In this document: positions 24,241 to 37,014 of the stretch, in pieces | Position numbering within the stretch: the stretch's first letter is position 1 | Layout of the letters: each line of letters starts with the position of its first letter | Assembly: GCA_900073065.1 (NCBI GenBank) | Contig: FJOG01000017.1 | Span: 678,149-742,148 of the forward strand | Reading direction: 5' to 3' | DNA: 64,000 nt | Origin: Phialocephala subalpina | Taxonomy: Eukaryota > Ascomycota > Leotiomycetes > Helotiales > Mollisiaceae | Translations under genes and position numbers: made by a program | Notes under the pieces: model-generated | Database searches by the model: none | Seen by the model: the letters and a program-made list of their open reading frames with translations, nothing else | Told to the model about the DNA's origin: nothing

Positions 24241-26436
24241 ACTGATTCTATTCTTCTTTCGCAAACTGGCAGAGATGCGTTCAAGACTAGCTCTTCGCAG
24301 AGATGTGTGTCCTTGTCTTTTCATGTCTTCGCTCGATCATTGAAGTATCAACAGTGTCCAGCTGTTGCAATCGACTGTCGAATTCAGTCCTGCTTGAAGA
24401 TTGCACTCCCCCAAGATACCGCCATCGCCCTTATGATCTTCGGGTGTACCCTTCGAAGTGGTTCGCATTTTGCCAACGAGCTCGAGCTATCTTTTCCGAT
24501 CAAGGACAGCCATCCCTTCACCTCAGTCCCTAAATTCAGATCCATTCGACCCCGCTGCAGACACCTGCGTAATCAACGTGGGGTTGTGTTCTGTCCCAGT
24601 ACGCAATTGCTCACAACGCATCGAAAAATATTGCTTTCTCGTGCGACCATGGCAGAAACTAGGTCTTGGTAGAGTTGCCTCGTTTTGCCTTGCGATTGTC
24701 GTTCCTCGTTCGTCAGCAGCCGAGAGGGCATTATCGGGACGAGGCATACTCCAAGGTTGACAGGAGTAATCCTGGGAGGGTTGATTGGCGAGAATGATGG
24801 ATGCTGATCAAAGTGCCAATGGAACATACGGTGGCTGCTGGGAACTTGGGTCTTCCGGATATTTCGAGGATCGAGTGGTCGAGTTCATTGTCCTTCATGA
24901 AGCTCGGTAAGGACGCGGGACGCGAAAGGGCGCATAAAGCAGCAAGTGAGGCATGTCGCGATGCACAGGATGATTGTGCCGCGATTTGAGGAGTTTCGTT
25001 CGAATGATCTCGGTGGAAGTACGAAGCTCAACGCTTCTTGCGACGAGACTTCGACACGAATTCAATATGGATGATGGTTCAAGATCTTGAGTTGGGAGAT
25101 GGTCAACATAACTATCTCAACGACTCAGCACTGCCTCGACCTGCGCCTCAATGCTGTAACCACTCCTGGGTGACAAAGTCACATGTGGGCCATACCCCTC
25201 TGGGCTGTGCTCGAGTTGTGCTCTGCTTTTGAGCAACATTGTCCTCGAGAACCGAGGTGTGGGCGTCTTTCAGGACTGTGCAGATCAGATAGCGCCATTT
25301 CACCCAAGAGACAACTTTCATGACGACCGCTGGATAAACTTCACAGTACGGGAAGGACGGGAAGTATGGGAAGGATCTCCTTGCTGCTCAACGAGAGCCT
25401 ATCATGTCAAGCAACGCGTATGCCCTCAGCTCTCACCGAGGGCATTCACGCCCGACCTCAAAGGAGGTTAGATCAGCCACACACCTCATGCTGGTGCCAC
25501 ACTCGTGAACCTCCATGTGCAAATGCTTCCGGACAGTCTAAAATGCGATTTCTGAACATGTTGAGAGATGTTTCTGCACTTAAGCCAACAAGATGAATAC
25601 AACATAAAGTTCAAGAAGCAACACTGTCGTTCCTGATGGCTTTGTGAGTTCGAGGCAGTTGCGAGTTGACGTGAAGCTCAAGACCTAGTACCAAAGTAGA
25701 TTAGCCTAGCGCTAGATCAAATATGGTTAGTTTGACTCGGTTCTCTCGAGAATCCGAGGACGTGCATCAACTCTACGACTTTCATCGCCCTGAGATTATA
25801 CATGAGATTCGACCCAAGAACACGCTTGTCTTCATTGTCGTCGACCTAAGCAAGACGGTACTCCGCGATCCTGAAGCCGAAAAGGGGTGGCATCGCGGCT
25901 CCACTCATGTATCATCCTTTTGGAATTGCGCATCTTCGTGATGCGGTGGTTCGATTGAGCTTCCATCCTCTTCTTTACGCCTTGACAGCTTTCTGTTTCA
26001 ATTTTATCTTGTACCTACAGTACTCCTCGTCGTCGGACATTGGGCCAGTCGTCTCAGAGCAGAACACAGTCGGCAGTTTCGCACACCCAGGTTCCTGGCT
26101 TTCCACAAGGAAAAGTGACACATGGTAGCACTGCACTCTCCCCATGTTTTGAAAGGCACTTTGCTGCATTGTTGGTTTTCCTACGCGGTGCTAGTAGAGT
26201 TTTTAGACATTCTTGAGCTTCTTCTGACAGGAAAAGGCGCACACTAGAAGATGAACCCATTCTATTGGACAGAAAGCAACTCCCGGAAAGGCAATATTTG
26301 CTAGGTCTTACCAAGATCAGAATGTTGATTTCATGTTGAATATTTTAGCCTTGTTAGTTATGGTAAGTTTAACGTGGGTGGTCAAGCTACCCCTTCTAAG
26401 CCGTTAAGCGCCGACTTCAAGCTTGCTGGATTTTTG
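24241..26436. other. gene-free stretch
   Basis: This is the upstream region of the divergently oriented zinc-finger and P450 genes. Open frames on the plus strand are short and share no motif with known families. No tRNA or repeat was recognised. Confidence 0.45.
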
Positions 26437-26449
26437 TATTATATATACT
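26437..26449 (+). promoter_or_regulatory. TATA-like element of the P450 gene
   Basis: GTATTATATATAC lies about 75-85 bp upstream of the P450 start codon, in a region with no other coding signal. Inference from position and sequence. Confidence 0.5.
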
Positions 26450-26520
26450 TTACTGCCGCACTTTCCAACTTCAATTTAAATCATCAAACCTCGATAAATC
26501 CGTTACAGGTCACGAGTGAA

Positions 26521-28252
26521 ATGCCTTTGTATACGGAGTTGCAGAATATCCCGGCCTTGACCCTGATTGCATTTGCTGCAGCTCTGTACACCATTTCCCA
26601 GGGCATATGGCGACTGTACTTCAGTCCAGTTGCTAGATTTCCAGGTCCCAAGCTTGCAGGTCTGACGTATTGGTAAGACTTCAACGCAAAGTGAACTCTT
26701 TCGTTTTGAAATACCGCTCACAATCTCTAGGTATGAAACCTACTATGACATATTTCGTGGTGGTGAATACATTTGGAAGATCCGAGAGCTCCACGAACAA
26801 TACGGCCCAATCATACGCATCAATCCACACGAGCTACATGTGTCCGACCCCGAATTTTATCATATCCTCTTTGCTGGAGGGACAATCAAACGAGAACGTG
26901 ACCCATGGCATACAGCCGGCCTTGCGATTGAAGGCAGCATGCTAGCAAGTCCTTCGCATGATCTCCATCGCAGGAGAAGAGGTGCGCTTTCGCCATTTTT
27001 CTCTAAGGAAAGCTCAAGGAGACTTTTACCGCTCATACAAGAACGGATTGATACCATGGTCCAGCGGCTCGAGGAGATGAAAGATACCGGAGAGGTGGTA
27101 AACCTGTTTCATGCTCTGTCTGCTTTTTCCAATGGTATGTGGAGTCCAAATTGCCCGTTGCCCTCTATTGACACCTTTGTGTAGATGTAGTCATGGACAT
27201 TTGTTTCGGTGCGCACATGCATCGTCTCGATGACAAGAACTTCGACCCCTCCTTCCACCAATTGGTCATGAACTCAGCAAAGGCGAGTATACTGTTCCGG
27301 CACTTCCCAATCATTCTGAAAACAGTATTTGCTCTACCAGAAAGACTTGCTCTTCTCTTGCCCGAATTCGCAGATCAATTAAAACAGCGACAGGTAAGCT
27401 CTTCTTTCCAATGGATTTATTTCTCTAGACTCGCGCTCAAACAAGATCGTACTGATTCTGCAACAGATGATCGGTCATAACATCGAAAGCATACGCAAAA
27501 CTGGAAAATCGGCTGTCACTGATCGCGAAACCATTTTCCACTCCCTGCTTGGATCTAACCTCCCGCCAAGTGAGAAGAGTACAAATCGTTTGACAGATGA
27601 GGGCATTACGGTCGTCGGAGCTGGCTCGCACACCGTGGCTTGGACTCTGAGCGTCGCATGCTACGAGATACTGGCCGCGCCAACCATCCTCAAGAATCTG
27701 AAGGCGGAATTCTCAACAGTCAAGAATGAGCAACAGAGCTTAGCTTTTACTTTGGCCACGCTAGAGAAGTTGCCGTATCTCACAGCTGTGATCAAAGAGT
27801 CGCTCCGACTTGCCTATGGTACGAGCCTACGCCTTCCGCGCGTAGCGCCAGATACCAGTCTGATATACAAGGAATGGATGATTCCCCCAGGAACGGCAGT
27901 ATCAATGACGACTGTACTGTTGCATCAGAACGAGAACACATTCCCGCAGCCATTGGTCTTTAAGCCCGAGAGGTGGCTGAATGATAAAGATGGTAGACTG
28001 GATCGATACTTGACCTCCTTCTCAGCCGGGAGCAGAGTATGTCTTGGAATCAACATTGCATGGGCGGAGCTGTACATGACCCTGTGGGGGTTGTTTAGCG
28101 TATTTGGAGGAAGTGAAGTAAGAGGCAACGGGGACAAAGCAACCCTGGAATTGTACGAGACGGATAACAGTGACGTGGAGATCAAGAAGGACTTCTTCTT
28201 CCCAACTCCGAAAGAGGGCAGTAAAGGCATCAGAATGTTGGTGAAGAGTTAG
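26521..28252 (+). CDS. cytochrome P450 monooxygenase, 516 aa
   Basis: Four exons: 26521-26672, 26731-27134, 27185-27393 and 27467-28252. All introns have GT donors, AG acceptors and consistent phase. An N-terminal hydrophobic anchor (TLIAFAAALYTI) is followed by the Pro-rich hinge FPGPKLAGLTYWYETYYD. The I-helix motif GAGSHT is near residue 306, ExxR is at 366-369 (KESLR), the PERW motif is FKPERW, and the heme loop FSAGSRVCLG has its Cys at residue 447. Every essential P450 motif is intact and the length is normal, so an active microsomal enzyme is expected. The heme loop plus GINIAWAELY resembles fungal secondary-metabolism P450s of the trichodiene-oxygenase type. The substrate is unknown; no polyketide, peptide or terpene synthase gene is in the window. 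Confidence 0.95.
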
Positions 28253-28874
28253 ACTGCCGACGGCGAAGACGACGTGCTATTCATGAGCGGGAAAGATATC
28301 GCAGAGGGAACGGTATCATCAAGAACTTGAAGAACGGCAGACCGAGGTATAGGTGAAGCCTTGAGAATCTGTTAGGGGTTGAGGCTCAGTCTCCTAATGG
28401 GGCTTAGTATACGAGGTCGGAATCAACTATTTTCCGGAAATCCACCCCCCTAGATCTCCTCATTTGGCTTAACGCAGTCTCTGAGCCACTCTGCGCCCAT
28501 CATAAATCACTTCAATTGAGTACCTTAATGGGGCTGCCACTGCGTGGTTGGTCAGAAACCCCTTCTCAAATACAACATCGTTAACGCGTACTCTCTCATA
28601 CTCGTGTCGACACCTACAATATGGCATCGTATCGCTATTCGGAGTCTGCGAAAGACCCGTTCTGCCAATACCTGAGGCCTGCTCGATAAGGATGGCTCAT
28701 TGAAGGGCTGCGCAAGCGTTTTGAACTCATACTATATAAATACGCTTAATCCTTAATTTTTTCCGCCGTTCTTCTGCCATTTTCTGTTCGTTACTTACTC
28801 GTTGATACTCTGCGATCCATTTCTTGAACCTCATCAACCCTTCTTCGTTGCGCCGTTCAGGCTTCGTTGTCACC
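28253..28874 (+). promoter_or_regulatory. intergenic region with TATA box of the RTA1-like gene
   Basis: TATATAAATA at 28733-28742 lies about 130 bp before the RTA1-like start codon and is followed by a CT-rich leader. The rest is 3' flank of the P450 gene with nothing recognised. Confidence 0.55.
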
Positions 28875-29883
28875 ATGGCCGGTGTACAGATGGTATATTA
28901 CCATTATTCGCCTTCTCTTTCTGCCGCAATTGTCGTCGCTGTGCTTTACACCTTGGCGTTCATCGGTACTGTTTTCCAGTTTATGAGATACAGGTCTTGG
29001 GCATGGACAGCTATGGTAGCTGCCGCTGGAAGTGAGTTGCCCTCAATCCAATTCTGCGACTTGAGAGCCTTGATTCTAATAATCAACAGTGGAGTCTGCT
29101 GGCTATATCCTTCGATCCCTCTCAACTCAGAACCAAACCGACAAGAACCTCTATGTCTCGTCTTATTCGTTGATCGTCCTTGCGCCTGTACTTATGGCAG
29201 CGGCTTGCTATGTTGTCTTCGGAAGGATTGTGTTCCACGTCGTCCCGAAGGAGAATCGAACCATGCGACTGCTTTGGGTCCCACCGCGCTTTGTTACACC
29301 TATCTTCGTCGCTTGCGATATCGTTGCACTGTTTCTCCAACTCATTGGCGCAGTCAGAATCACGACCGTTGATGTCGACACTCCTGGAGGAAAGAGCAAA
29401 TTGCAAACGGGGAAAACGATTGCACAAATCGGTGTTGCGGTTCAGATGGTTTGTTTCGGTCTCTTCAGCATCATTGCCGTCCGATTCAATTTTACCTCGA
29501 AGCGCTTCGTAGCTCAATTTGAAGAACGGCTTGCCACCGAGACGAAAGGAGAGAAGTACTGCATAATCGACGGAGAAGAGAAGAAGTTGAAACCGAAATG
29601 GGAGGCGATCCTTCGCGTTACTAACATCACTTCTGTCTTGATCTTGGTAAGACCGTAAACTTGTACCGAGAGACCTCTGCTAACACCTTCACTTTAGATT
29701 CGTTCGGTCTATCGAATGGTCGATTTCTCCCTCGGGCAAACAGGCTATACTGGGACCCACGAATGGGTAGAGTATATCTTCGATGCTCTGATGATATTTC
29801 CGGTTGTTGCATTGTTCGTCTATTGGCATCCGTCAAAGTACCTCCCATATCTTGGGTTGCGCCTACCCAAGCATGCTCGTTGA
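28875..29883 (+). CDS. RTA1-like seven-transmembrane protein, 299 aa
   Basis: Exons 28875-29031, 29090-29646 and 29698-29883, with introns of 58 and 51 nt (donors GTGAGT and GTAAGA; acceptors CAACAG and CTTTAG). The protein has about seven hydrophobic segments. It carries RTA1-family landmarks: ESAGYILRSLS, the GRIVFHVVP loop, FVACDIVALFLQLIGA, RSVYRMVDFSLGQTGY, THEWVEYIFDALMIFP and WHPSKYLP. RTA1/RSB1-family proteins are fungal membrane proteins tied to lipid translocation and to resistance to toxic compounds such as aminocholesterol (RTA1) and sphingoid bases (RSB1). The gene lies 0.6 kb after a P450 and 0.8 kb before a Zn2Cys6 regulator on the same strand. A joint detoxification or metabolite role is possible but unproven. 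Confidence 0.95.
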
Positions 29884-30705
29884 GAAGTGGAACAAGTGGA
29901 ACGAGGCTCGTTGTATGCGTAAATTAGGAATCGTTGGATTATTGTTGTCTAGCAGTGTGTAGGGGGTCGCTTTCTTTTGTTCGATCTTGATATCATAGAG
30001 AGTCTCAAGCTTCAAGACAGTGTGTTTTCCATATCTTCAGCCCTAATAACATGAAACAAATATTGATAATGCGAAAACTTTACAATTCGCACCTGTCAGA
30101 TCTGCAGTTCCAGATTCATTTCCCCTCCCTTTTCAATCGTCTGAATTTCACGTACAGAGTCCGAGCTGGAGGGGTTGTTGATAATCAACTGGGACAGGAA
30201 CCATATATCCCCCGACCCCGTTTCTCCGACTCCGTGGTGGGGTGTCCATATAGGGCAGATCCTCGCGATGCCCCCCTGCAAGCCGTGCACGTCCATGTGC
30301 GGCTGCACGTTTTCAGCCACTTAGAACCTAGTCTCAACGATCTGGTTACCCAAAACGTATCATATACGAGCATCTCCTTTGCAAAAGTCTTGGCGTAGTC
30401 GTGGACTTTGAGGCACAGAATTCTTGCTTCAACAATAAAGCCTTTTGAAGGAAGTTGAGAGAACCCAAGAGCCTCCCTCTGAAATAAAAACACAGTCCAT
30501 GCACGTTGGAAGCGGGTGGATAAGAGGTTATTTAAACTACCAACATTCCTTGTTTCGACAACGTGGTCTGGTCGTTCGGCTCAACTTTTCGGCTACTCCG
30601 CGTGGACTGCGAAGAGGTTACTACTTTCGACTATTGCTGCTGCACGTCATCGAATAACGAGGCAATTACTGAAGATCTGGTGTGTAACAAACGCGTACGA
30701 TAACC
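29884..30705. other. intergenic region upstream of the Zn2Cys6 gene
   Basis: No coding signal beyond short frames, and no TATA box close to the next start codon. Nothing else is recognised. Confidence 0.45.
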
Positions 30706-32653
30706 ATGGTCTTTTGTGGAAAGCCGAGCAAAGGCTGCGCTCTCTGCCGAACTCGTCGAATTAAGGTGCGTCGCTAGATCTCAACTGGGTGTTCTCCTCG
30801 CGCGCGAGCCTCACTCATCTCGTGTTCGGACTCCCTCCACACTCCCATCGCATCCCCACGATCTCACAAACTCGCAGTGCGATCAACTCGACCCTGCGTG
30901 CTCCCAATGCTTGCGTGCAGGGAAAGAATGCCCGGGATACCGGGACCCGCTCTCCCTGATGTTCCGGGATGAGAACGACAAAGTGGTTACGAAAGCGAGA
31001 GTCCCAAAAGCAAAAACAACTGCAGACCAACGAAAACGCGCCCCTCGCCTAACAAGCGGCTCAAACTCACGAGCTGGAACTCCTTCCACAAATGATAGCC
31101 AAGAGATAATGCCCTTACGCCTGCCGTCGCCTAGCTCTACCACACTGGCCTTGGAAGATGAAGGCATCCGGTTCTTTTTCAATCATTATTCGCCTTTGGG
31201 CACCCCGCAGTCGGCGGCTGACCAAGAACTGAGGATCAGGTCCTCCCCGATGTTTCCGTTGATTACTGAGAACGAGTCCTTCCACAATGCCGTGTCGTCG
31301 GTGGGGTCCGCTGGCTTGTACAACGTAACGAAAGACCCCAAACACATGATTGTGGCTAGGAAGAAGTATGCTGCGAGTCTTCGGGATATCACTCGTTCCT
31401 TGGGTGATCTAGCACACTCGGACTTAGACGCAACCTTCAAGGCTGTGATGCTGCTTACTGCCTTCGAGGTAAGTCTCACTCCACCTTGTTATGAGCAACG
31501 GGCTAAGCTCATATACAGATCGTCAATGGCTCTTCACAAAGTATTGGAATAGGCACTTCGTGGGGCGTACACGTAAGTTACTTGCTTGAAGCATAGTTAC
31601 TTCTTTCTTGTCTCTTGGCTTTGAGACGTGGACTTCCTCCACGTTCTTGCTTGTCTCGGTACGCCTGGCACATTGTCATTATGTATACTTGAAATACTCG
31701 GAGGAGGTACACTAACTGCTTTTGGATGTTTAGATTGATGGTGGTGCGGCGATATTGAAGATGCTGACATCCGCAATGCCTGCGTTTCGTTCGGACAGTA
31801 AGGGCTGGATACAATTCATATTCGCAGTGGTATTTTCGTTATCTGTAGATCCCGAGAGGAATTGTTAACCACGAAACAGTACATAAAGTCATTATCGAGA
31901 GGAGATGATGCAGCTGCTGAAATGCGTGCTTGGGCCGAAGCATGTAAGAAAGATGTGAAAGTGCCAGAAGTTCATGCCATCGACCTCACGCATATCATCT
32001 ACCGCTTCACCAATCTACACGCTTCCCTCAGACAAGGCTTGCTGCTAGATTCCAACATCGTAGTGCTGGAAGCACTTGTTCTCGATGCTGAGCTGGAGGA
32101 CTGGGAGACAAATCTTCCTGAGGAGTGGAAATTCGAGACCGTACCGGCGCCAGACATCATGTACTTTACGTACAACGGAAAGACACATAATTACCACGAC
32201 TTTTGGGTGGGAAGAATCCTCAACAATTATCGGTGGGTGAGGATTCTCGTGAACGAGCTCCTCATGGTGCACATGGTACGGCTCGGGACATCTGGAGCCG
32301 AGTATAAGGAGCAAAGGAGGAGATCCTATGGGATCATCGAGAGGATGGCGACCGACATATGCACCGGCATTTCTGCATCATTTTTCAGACACAGCAGCCT
32401 TGGGCCAGGACAGAAGGACGTTCCTGCCATGTCTGGAATTTTCATTATTCTCTTCCCGCTGGCTGTGGCAGGTTCTGCTATGGGTGTTAGCCAAGGAATT
32501 CATGAATGGGTTATCAATACCCTCAGATTCATCGGAAATCGGATGGGGATCTGTCAAGCTATTTCGATAATAGAGTTGATTCGGAAACAGAGAAAGGCTT
32601 TTGAAGAGCAGACCTTGTCTCATGTCATCACCAATCTATGGGGAGCAGTCTGA
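30706..32653 (+). CDS. Zn2Cys6 transcription factor, 524 aa
   Basis: Five exons: 30706-30765, 30878-31468, 31519-31572, 31734-31829 and 31880-32653. The binuclear cluster is split by intron 1. Its cysteines are residues 11, 14, 21, 28, 31 and 38 (CALCRTRRIK, CDQLDPACSQCLRAGKECPG), with standard spacing. A Ser/Thr/Pro-rich linker with basic patches follows, then the helical fungal regulatory region (FFFNHYSPLG, AVSSVGSAGLYN, YAASLRDITRSLGDL). Intron 4 (50 nt, donor GTATTT, branch GTTAAC, acceptor AAACAG) removes an apparent frame break between FAV and YIKSLSRGDDAA. It is a nuclear DNA-binding regulator, and the neighbouring P450 and RTA1-like genes are candidate targets by position only. Confidence 0.92.
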
Positions 32654-34062
32654 AATCATTTACCGGAGTTGGTTTGCTGTCAAATCTCAATTGTGTTCTG
32701 TACAATAGCTGAAAAGGTACGATATGACAACTCTTGTTGCAGTTGCAAAATGGATGGAAGTTTGCTTCGAGAGCGGAGCTAGACTTTGTGGCGCTCAGGT
32801 ACCAGATCCGAGCCGAGCTTCCGAAAGGGCATTTTGAGTCGTGGTATCGAAGATGATAGAGGGTGAGGCTTGGGCGCGAAGATGGCAGAATTCCTCTTGT
32901 CGCTTTCAGAATTGAAGATGTTTTGATCAAACGTTTATTGTCTTGGAGACACTTGACCTCCGAGAGAAGGTAAGGTAGGTTTAGGTAAGATTTGGTGCCT
33001 ATCACGTGAGGACTCTATCCTATCGATCCCCACAGTCCTCTCCGACATTTCATCTCCATCTCTTTCATAGAACCTCGTTTCATTCCGGTCTCTTGTGTCT
33101 ATGAAGACCTTTAGAAACTCGACGTACGGTCACGTGTAAAGCCACAAATCAAGGCGCCCGGAAGAATAACCTTAAACCCACTCCCGGCTTAGCCCGTTCT
33201 CCAACTTTCACCTGAAATGTCCGAATCAACACGCAATTGTTCTCACATGTTTGTTTCCCAAATCTTCGACTTCAAGCAAGGGCTATGGCATTCGAGGCTC
33301 AAAGTGGTACGCTGCATAAATAATCAATTAAGCGCAGGGTGTCCTCGATAGGGGTTTACACCTTTCCCGGCTCGTTCCATCTGTCCTTTCTCAGACGGCA
33401 TGGCATCAGAACTTCAGCAAAACATCTCATTTTAACCAGCTCTACCAATCATGCAGTCCGCACTATCGATTTCTTATGCACAGCGCATTCAAGAGGTACA
33501 ACGTTACTCGTTCTTGCTCTTCTAGTCGCAGGGGCACAGTCGTCCTGCCTTGCCGCGAGATTCGCTCTAAACACAACAGGAAGTTCAAAGATGATCATCG
33601 CCTGGTGATCAACGCTCTTCAGGAACAACTAATCATCCACCCCGCTCTCAAGGTTTGGTCACAGACCAATTAGTTGTGGAGATAGCTTCCTGGTGCATGT
33701 GCCCGGCAGTCGTGTGCATTTGCTCAGGGGAAGCAGCCAGTCAAAAGATCCGATTTAGCCAGGATGGCCTGTATGACGGGGGTTTATTGCGAAAGGATGA
33801 TCGGTATCCAACATCCGGTCCGAAAACTTCAAGATTAAGAAGCTCAAGTGAGCACGATCTCTTGGAAGTGGATTGTGACTTGTGGGGAAGAAGGAGGGGT
33901 AGCTTCCTTCCTTTGCGCATATAAGTTTATCGTTCTCCCCCGTCTTCTCCTAACAGTGCTGTCGTATCCCCTCTCTGCGCAGTCCCGACTTTCGTGGGAC
34001 AGAAGGACGAGGAATATCAAGCAAACAGTCGCCTTGTATTTCTTTCTCCTTCATCTCTAATC
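32654..34062 (+). promoter_or_regulatory. intergenic region with TATA box of the GH47 gene
   Basis: GCATATAAG at 33917-33925 lies about 140 bp upstream of the mannosidase ATG and is followed by a CT-rich leader (TTTCTTTCTCCTTC). The remaining 1.2 kb carries no recognisable gene. Confidence 0.5.
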
Positions 34063-35784
34063 ATGTATTATTCACGATTTCTCGTGCCAGTCGTGGCTTT
34101 CTTCTCGACCACTCTAGCCGTCCCTCATCCTGCAAACCTGCCGAGACAAAGCCGTCCAGACAATCATACCCTCAACCGAGAGAGAGCAGATGCCGTGAAA
34201 GCTGCATTCACTTATGCTTGGGATGGATATTATAAATACGCGTTCCCCAATGACGAATTGCATCCGATTACCAACAGTTTCAGCAATTCAAGGTACGGTC
34301 GGAGAAATTTTCCCTGCACTATGCACAGGCTAATTGTCCGCAGGAACGGATGGGGAGCCTCTGCTGTGGATGCCTTCAGTACTGCACTGGTGATGCAAAT
34401 TCAGCCAATCGTGACGGAAATTTTGAACTATATTCCGACGATTGATTTCGATCATACCAGCTCCCAGGTATCACTTTTCGAGACCACGATCAGATATCTG
34501 GGTGGCATGCTGTCAGGTTTGTTTAAGAGGAACTTGCAGCAGGACATTGCTAATGGAACAAGGCTACGATTTTCTCACAGGACCACTAGCAAACCTTGCT
34601 TCAAATGCTACAGCTGTGCCATTGATTCTCAAGCAAGCCCAACGCCTCGCTGACAACCTTGCATATGCGTTCGATACCCCCACCGGCATTCCAAGCAACA
34701 ACTTGAATTTCCCGAATGGAACCGATGGATCAACGACCAATGGTATTGCTACCATCGGCACACTTGTTCTGGAGTGGACGCATCTTTCTGATCTGACTGG
34801 AAATCAAAAATACGCCGAGCTCTCTCAGAAAGGCGAGTCCTACCTCCTGAGTCCAAAGCCAGCCTCGAGCGAGCCATGGCCAGGACTGATTGGTACGAAT
34901 GTTGATATCAACACCGGTCTGTTTCAAGATGCAGAAGGAGGATGGGTTGGGGGCGATGACAGTTTCTACGAGTACCTCATCAAGATGTATGTCTACGACT
35001 CGACTAAATATGCAAGCTATAGAGACCGCTGGATCCTGGCAGCCGACTCGTCTATTGCACACTTAGCGAGTCACCCATCAACTCGTCCTGATCTCACCTT
35101 CCTTGCAATGTTCAACGGCCAAGAGCGTCTCTTCGTGTCCGAGCATCGTACGCTTCCATCCTTCCCCCTATTGTCTCCATCACGTGCTAACAAACCTCAG
35201 TCGCTTGCTTCGACGGTGGATCCTTCCTCCTCGGCGGCCTCGTCCTCAAAGAGCAAAAATACATCGATTTCGGTCTTGCCCTTGTCAACGGCTGCCACGA
35301 CACCTACGTCAGCACCCTTACCGGCATTGGCCCCGAAGTCTTCCGCTGGGTCGAGAACGGGACCTCCCCAACAGACGCCGACAACCCACCCCCATCCGCC
35401 GATCAAGCCGCCTTCTACAAAACCGCTGGCTTCTACATCACCAACGGCAACTATATCCTGCGTCCCGAAGTCATCGAATCATTCTACTACGCTTTCCGCG
35501 CTACCGGCGACCAGATATACCGTGACTGGGCTTGGAATGCTTTTGTTGCTATCAACAGTACTTGTGCAGTTGGGAGTGGATTTGCTGAGTTGCAGAATGT
35601 GAATGCGCCGAATGGAGGAGGGTATAATGATTTCCAGGATAGCTTTTTGTTTGCAGAGGTGTTGAAGTATAGTTATTTGATTCATGCGCCGGATAATGTG
35701 TGGCAGGTTGAGCATAGTGGGGTTAATGAGTGGGTGTTTAATACGGAGGCTCATCCGTTTAAGGTTAATGGACCTCCTATCTGA
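34063..35784 (+). CDS. secreted GH47 alpha-1,2-mannosidase, 523 aa
   Basis: Four exons: 34063-34292, 34344-34516, 34563-35147 and 35201-35784, with introns of 46-53 nt. The protein starts with a signal peptide ([14 protein letters not shown]) and then follows the glycoside hydrolase 47 (class I alpha-mannosidase) pattern: [84 protein letters not shown] and, at the end, [10 protein letters not shown]. The Thr in the TEAHP motif binds the catalytic Ca2+ in this family. The length is normal and no motif is broken. The enzyme trims alpha-1,2-linked mannose from N-glycans or secreted mannoproteins; the cleavable signal and lack of a clear anchor fit a Golgi-lumenal or secreted enzyme. Intron 2 uses a weak GTTTGT donor and an AACAAG acceptor, but the family fold requires this join. 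Confidence 0.95.
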
Positions 35785-37014
35785 GAGGGATACAGAGAGA
35801 TAGAGCATTCTTGGATAGAAGATCTTTTGGATCAAGATAATGGCAATGTTTGAATCCAGCAACTGCAAATCAGAGGTTATTTTCGTGCTCCGAGTGTTCC
35901 GAGCCGTGCTGGAAGACGGAAAGATGCTTCCAAGGAGATTCTGAAAGATCAGATGAAAGTAAAGCTTCCCCTGACGATTACAAAATGCCAAGGAAAGGAG
36001 AGCAAATGCGGGGTGCGGGGTATCGTATTCCCAACCACTGAATTTGTAGCTCAACAGGAATAGTAGCAGACGCGGGACAGAAGAACTAGAAAGAAGCTTA
36101 GGTGCATGTACTATTGGTCGTATTGGGTCCTTCGAAGCTCGTGGCATCAAGGAGTTCCAAGGCAGCAGCTCGCCAGCTTAACTTGAATGCCTTCTGCTCG
36201 CTTTAGCTGAGAAACGTTACAGACGATCTGGATCATAAATGACACTGAAAGAGTCTCGCACTCCTGATTTAGTAGCTGAAGCCTGCTGTACCTAAGGGAG
36301 TGAAAGCCAGCGCGAAGAAGAGGTAGACCAGAGTATAGATGCAAGTTATTGAAAGGTATAATTACTAAGGTATTCTCAAATTGAGGAGCATGGACTTGCA
36401 AGACCGCAATCGGCCTTTTATCAAGGGACGTTATTTTGAAAAAGGAGGAGAAGACCAGTCTCAAAAGTGCCAATTCACTTGCTACTGATAATCAAATCAT
36501 GTTCATTTGTTGATGTTTCGTATGAGGTTGTGCTTTGGTGACGAGAAGGGGAGAAAATGCTTGGCTGTGAAGCCAGAAGGCAAACAAACACCCCAAAAAA
36601 GAAAACTCCTTCAAGCAACAAACAAATTTGCAAAAGGGTTCGGGCAGTCAGAGGTAGCCGTTCCTAATTTGTTCGAAAAACAGGAACCGCGAGAGCGATT
36701 TCTGGTTCTCCTTAGTTTTCGAAGTTGCGTCGACAACTCCAGGTGTAATTGTGCTCGAGATCTGTGGAGCAAACGTGTAATAGGGGGAAACCTTAATCTG
36801 CGTCATGCATCGATGCCTCTCGAGCGGTAACTTCGAGAGTCATCCCTGCCAGCCACAGGGTCGGCGACTGAGTGCCTTCTAAAGCTGCCAGTGTGGAAAG
36901 AAAGGTTTTTATTGAAATTTATGTAGGGTTCGGTTAGCCCGGGATTTTGAGGCGCCTCTCAACATCAACTGCGAGAATCAACAACCACGAAATACATCCC
37001 TCGATTTCGCAACA
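35785..37014. other. gene-free stretch
   Basis: Only short frames occur here, none with motifs or splice partners. The 3' flank of the mannosidase gene passes into the 5' flank of the RS-rich protein gene. Confidence 0.45.

Noticed and set aside
31734..31900. Apparent frameshift in the Zn2Cys6 gene between FAV and YIKSLSRGDD
   Set aside because: A 50-nt intron (31830-31879) with GTATTT donor, GTTAAC branch and CAG acceptor restores the frame exactly, so the gene is intact.
26521..32653. Full secondary-metabolite cluster
   Set aside because: No polyketide synthase, peptide synthetase, terpene synthase or prenyltransferase gene is in the window.
34442..35602. Single long plus-strand frame over the mannosidase
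   Set aside because: It matches the GH47 pattern only between about 34563 and 35147; outside that it reads introns or the wrong frame.
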